Notes under the pieces: model-generated | Told to the model about the DNA's origin: nothing | Seen by the model: the letters and a program-made list of their open reading frames with translations, nothing else | Database searches by the model: none | Position numbers and translations under genes: made by a program | Shown: positions 4,901 through 6,564 of the stretch, in pieces | Layout of the letters: each line of letters opens with the position of its first letter | Numbering within the stretch: the stretch's first letter is position 1 | Assembly (NCBI GenBank): GCA_964637655.1 | Contig: CAZWUZ010000157.1 | Span: 1,255 to 7,818, forward strand | Length of the DNA stretch: 6,564 nucleotides | Direction: 5' to 3' | Origin: CAZWUZ01 sp964637655 [NCBI: uncultured bacterium] | Lineage (GTDB): Bacteria > DAOPZR01

Positions 4901-6013
4901 TTAGAGCAGTTTGTGCTGTGCCAGCAGGGCGGCGGCCTCGGCGAAATGGTCGACCGCCTCGGCGCCCGCGCTCCACGCGATGAGTTCGCGCATGGCGTCG
5001 TCGAAATCGCGCAGTTCCGTGAGCCCGAGGTGCGCCGCCGCGCGCGTGCGCTCGGCGAAGCAGTGGCGGGTGTCACCCTTGCGGAAGGTGCCGGTCACCT
5101 GCGGTTCAATGTCTTTGCCCATGAGGCGGGCAAGCGTGCGCGCGATGTCGGCGATGCCGCGCGGCGTCCCGCTGCCGATATTGACGGAGAGTCCGTCGGC
5201 GCCCGGCGTCGTCGCGGCGGCGATGATGCCGCGCACCACGTCGCTGACACTGACGAAATCGCGGGACTGCTTCCCGTCCTCGTAGACCACCGGCGGCTGG
5301 TTGTTTTTCAGGCGGCTGATGAAGATGGCGGCCACCCCGTTGTAGGGGTTGCTCAGCGACTGGCGCGGCCCGAAGACGTTGAAGAAACGCAAGGCGACGG
5401 CGGGGATGCCGTAGGTGCGCCCGACGCAGAGTACCAGTTCCTCCTGCCACTTCTTGTTGAGCGCGTAGACCGAGCGCGCGTCCTGCGTGCCCGTTTCGGG
5501 CATCGGCAGCGGGGAAAGTTCCCCGCGGCAGTGCGGGCAGCGCGGCTCCCAGACGCCCGCGCGCAGGTCCTCCTCGCGGCGGTCGCCCGGGCGCACCGGC
5601 CCGCAGGCCCCGCAGCGGTACAGCCCCTCGCCGTAGCTGCTCATCGACGCGGCGACCACCAGCTTGCTGACGGGGAGTTTATGGTTGACCATCAGGTCGA
5701 GCAGCACCGCGGTGCCGGTGGCATTGACGTCGGTGTAGTGCTGCACCTGGTACTGCGACTGCCCGACCCCGACGGCGCCGGCCAGGTGGATGAGCGTGTC
5801 GATCCCCTGCAGCGCCCGCGCCATGGCGTCACGGTCGCGCACGTCGGCGCGGATGAACTCGGCGCCGGCATGGAGGTATGCGGGGGGGCTGCCGCCCGGG
5901 TGGATCTGTTCGAGCAGTGAATCGACGATGCGCACGCGGTCGCCGCGCGCGACCAGTGCATCCACGAGGTGCGACCCGATGAACCCGGCGCCGCCGGTGA
6001 CCAGCACATGCAT
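4901..6013 (-). CDS. Extended-SDR sugar-nucleotide epimerase with CxxC/CxxC insertion
   Basis: A 370-residue NAD(P)-dependent sugar-nucleotide epimerase/dehydratase of the extended short-chain dehydrogenase family, acting in the cytoplasm on precursors of surface polysaccharides. The N-terminal Rossmann motif is TGGAGFIG (6-13), with D31 after strand two, which favours NAD. DVRD (57-60) and HLAG (76-79) follow. The catalytic set is the Ser in ASMSSYGEG (122-130), Y183 and K187 of YALNK. RFFNVFGPRQ (209-218) and RDFVSVSDVV (251-260) are standard for the family. Between the Ser and the Tyr lies an insertion with C134-x2-C137 and C159-x2-C162, a likely zinc ribbon. As I recall, dTDP-L-rhamnose 4-epimerases (WbiB-type) have a Cys-containing insertion here, so that activity is my best guess; UDP-sugar epimerases are the alternative. 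The start at 6013 gives MHVLVTGG, the normal beginning, with a GGGAAAGGG ribosome-site-like stretch upstream. Gene neighbours do not include other sugar genes. Confidence 0.88.
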   Translation of the reverse strand: MHVLVTGGAGFIGSHLVDALVARGDRVRIVDSLLEQIHPGGSPPAYLHAGAEFIRADVRDRDAMARALQGIDTLIHLAGAVGVGQSQYQVQHYTDVNATGTAVLLDLMVNHKLPVSKLVVAASMSSYGEGLYRCGACGPVRPGDRREEDLRAGVWEPRCPHCRGELSPLPMPETGTQDARSVYALNKKWQEELVLCVGRTYGIPAVALRFFNVFGPRQSLSNPYNGVAAIFISRLKNNQPPVVYEDGKQSRDFVSVSDVVRGIIAAATTPGADGLSVNIGSGTPRGIADIARTLARLMGKDIEPQVTGTFRKGDTRHCFAERTRAAAHLGLTELRDFDDAMRELIAWSAGAEAVDHFAEAAALLAQHKLL

Positions 6014-6018
6014 GACGA

Positions 6019-6047
6019 TTGACCCTTTCCCTGCCGCGTGCTACCAT
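6019..6047 (+). promoter_or_regulatory. Putative promoter of the thioredoxin-like gene
   Basis: TTGACC (6019-6024) and TACCAT (6042-6047) are separated by 17 bp, predicting a start near 6054 and a leader of about 38 bases. It is interleaved with the epimerase promoter: the -10 boxes are only two bases apart and each -35 lies in the other gene's leader. TATATC at 6052-6057 is an alternative -10 without a matching -35. Confidence 0.38.
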
Positions 6048-6049
6048 CA

Positions 6050-6078
6050 AGTATATCCTGCCGCCGCGCGCGGCGCAA
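6050..6078 (-). promoter_or_regulatory. Promoter of the epimerase gene
   Basis: On the minus strand, TTGCGC (6078-6073) and TATACT (6055-6050) are separated by 17 bp. Transcription would begin near 6043, giving a leader of about 30 bases with a purine-rich ribosome site (6031-6023, AGGGAAAGG) about nine bases before the ATG at 6013. This is a normal leadered gene, unlike those in the left part. Confidence 0.57.
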
Positions 6079-6091
6079 GGGAGCAGCCACG

Positions 6092-6421
6092 ATGGCGGAC
6101 CCGCGTGTACTGACCGATGCCGATTTTGCCGCGACCGTGCACGACACCTCCGGCTGGTGGCTGGTGCTCTGTACCGGGAGCGGGGCGCCGGCGCAGGCGA
6201 TGGCGGAACAGTTCGCCGCGGCGGCAGCGGCACTGGCAGGCACGGTGCAAACGGCACTGTGCAACGCGGAGACCAGCCCGCAGACCCGCGCGCGCTTTTC
6301 GTTGCAGGGGGTGCCGACGCTCATCCTCTACCGCCACGGCAAGCCGGTGTTCACCCTGCTCGGCTGGCATGCAGCGGCTGAAGTGGCGGAAAAAGTGCGG
6401 GCCGCGACTGCTACCGGTTGA
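6092..6421 (+). CDS. Thioredoxin-fold protein lacking the CxxC active site
   Basis: A 109-residue cytoplasmic protein with a thioredoxin-like layout: strand WWLVLC (22-27), the active-site turn, a long helix (about 34-50), strand TVQTALC (51-57), then GVPTLILYRHGKPV (73-86), which is the diagnostic cis-proline loop (P75), and a final helix. Aligned to WCGPCK of thioredoxin, this protein reads SGAPAQ (30-35), so both redox cysteines are gone (G31, A34) while the proline (P33) remains. It cannot do dithiol exchange and more likely binds or scaffolds a partner. C27 and C57 are not at active-site positions. The ATG at 6092 has a good AAGGGAG ribosome site (6077-6083) eight bases upstream; the longer reading from 6038 is rejected for that reason. 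It is divergent from the epimerase, and its stop codon lies inside the next promoter. Confidence 0.75.
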   Translation: MADPRVLTDADFAATVHDTSGWWLVLCTGSGAPAQAMAEQFAAAAAALAGTVQTALCNAETSPQTRARFSLQGVPTLILYRHGKPVFTLLGWHAAAEVAEKVRAATATG

Positions 6422-6446
6422 CAAGCCCCGCGCATATAAATATACT
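6418..6446 (+). promoter_or_regulatory. Near-consensus sigma70-type promoter
   Basis: A perfect TTGACA (6418-6423) and TATACT (6441-6446) are separated by exactly 17 bp, the strongest promoter in the window. The -35 overlaps the TGA stop (6419-6421) of the thioredoxin-like gene, and the spacer ends AT-rich. Transcription should start near 6453, about 80 bases before the ATG at 6533. Confidence 0.78.
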
Positions 6447-6460
6447 CGCGCAAGCATCGC

Positions 6461-6509
6461 ACAACACAGACGTGTTGTTCCGCGCGGCCGGGTGAGGGGC
6501 GGCCGGCGG
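6461..6509 (+). promoter_or_regulatory. Structured 5' leader with two hairpins
   Basis: The leader of the last gene contains a perfect 7-bp hairpin (ACAACAC-AGAC-GTGTTGT, 6461-6478). A second GC-rich hairpin begins two bases later: 6480-6489 pairs with 6501-6509 over 9 bp with one bulged G and an 11-base loop. No T-run follows, so these are not an ordinary terminator. I do not recognise a known riboswitch. The GGAG ribosome site (6518-6521) lies just after the second stem, so the fold could influence translation. Confidence 0.45.
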
Positions 6510-6532
6510 CATCCTGCGGAGTGTGCAACAGT

Positions 6533-6564
6533 ATGGCTGAGATCACCCCCGAGACGGTGGCGAA
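6533..6564 (+). CDS. Start of a gene, possibly GatC (partial)
   Basis: Only ten full codons are present: MAEITPETVA, followed by the first two bases of an AAN codon, before the window ends. This resembles the N-terminus of GatC, the small subunit of the Asp-tRNA(Asn)/Glu-tRNA(Gln) amidotransferase, which commonly begins with an I/V-T-P-E-x-V stretch. A GGAG ribosome site (6518-6521) lies 11 bases before the ATG, slightly long, and a near-consensus promoter lies upstream. If correct, gatA should follow directly. Ten residues cannot prove the family. Confidence 0.45.
   Translation, partial: MAEITPETVA

Noticed and set aside
4619-5920. A 433-residue open reading frame on the plus strand across the epimerase
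   Set aside because: It is the antisense frame of a clear SDR epimerase in GC-rich DNA, begins inside the exporter gene and runs through the repeat; its sequence is arginine- and alanine-rich with no domain.

Overview
The window is a GC-rich bacterial chromosomal segment. It holds seven complete genes and the first codons of an eighth, packed on both strands, with no tRNA, rRNA, insertion sequence or CRISPR array. Nothing identifies the species. Bacterial sigma70-type promoters are easy to read. Several starts have a -10 hexamer exactly six bases before the ATG and no Shine-Dalgarno, which implies leaderless mRNAs. A UvrC lacking the usual middle domain and a GAG/CAC-rich intergenic repeat occur in several environmental phyla, possibly including the PVC group; that placement is a weak inference.

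Left part (1-2377): a compact UvrC nuclease gene (+) ends one base from the convergent end of a small two-helix membrane protein gene (-). That gene is divergent from a YiiX-like papain-fold lipoprotein gene (+), and their promoters are squeezed into 46 bp.

Middle (2378-4662, +): a MerR/TipA-type ligand-sensing regulator is followed after 52 bp by a 53-residue four-cysteine protein. The latter is joined by a GTGA stop/start overlap to a Bcr/CflA-type 12-helix drug exporter. This looks like a regulator-plus-efflux cassette. The regulator appears to have its own 19-bp-spacer promoter (the spacing MerR proteins act on). A strong internal ribosome site would produce the ligand-binding domain alone, as in Streptomyces tipA.

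Right part (4663-6564): a 238-bp convergent intergenic region carries a large imperfect inverted repeat and a related third repeat unit. Next is an extended-SDR sugar-nucleotide epimerase (-) with a CxxC/CxxC insertion, possibly a dTDP-L-rhamnose 4-epimerase. It is divergent from a thioredoxin-fold protein that has lost both active-site cysteines (+). A near-consensus promoter overlapping the thioredoxin-like stop codon drives a roughly 80-nt structured leader and a gene cut by the window edge, whose first ten residues resemble GatC.

The most interesting points are the internal start in the TipA-like gene, the repeated leaderless promoter architecture, the shortened UvrC, and the small Cys-rich protein coupled to the exporter.
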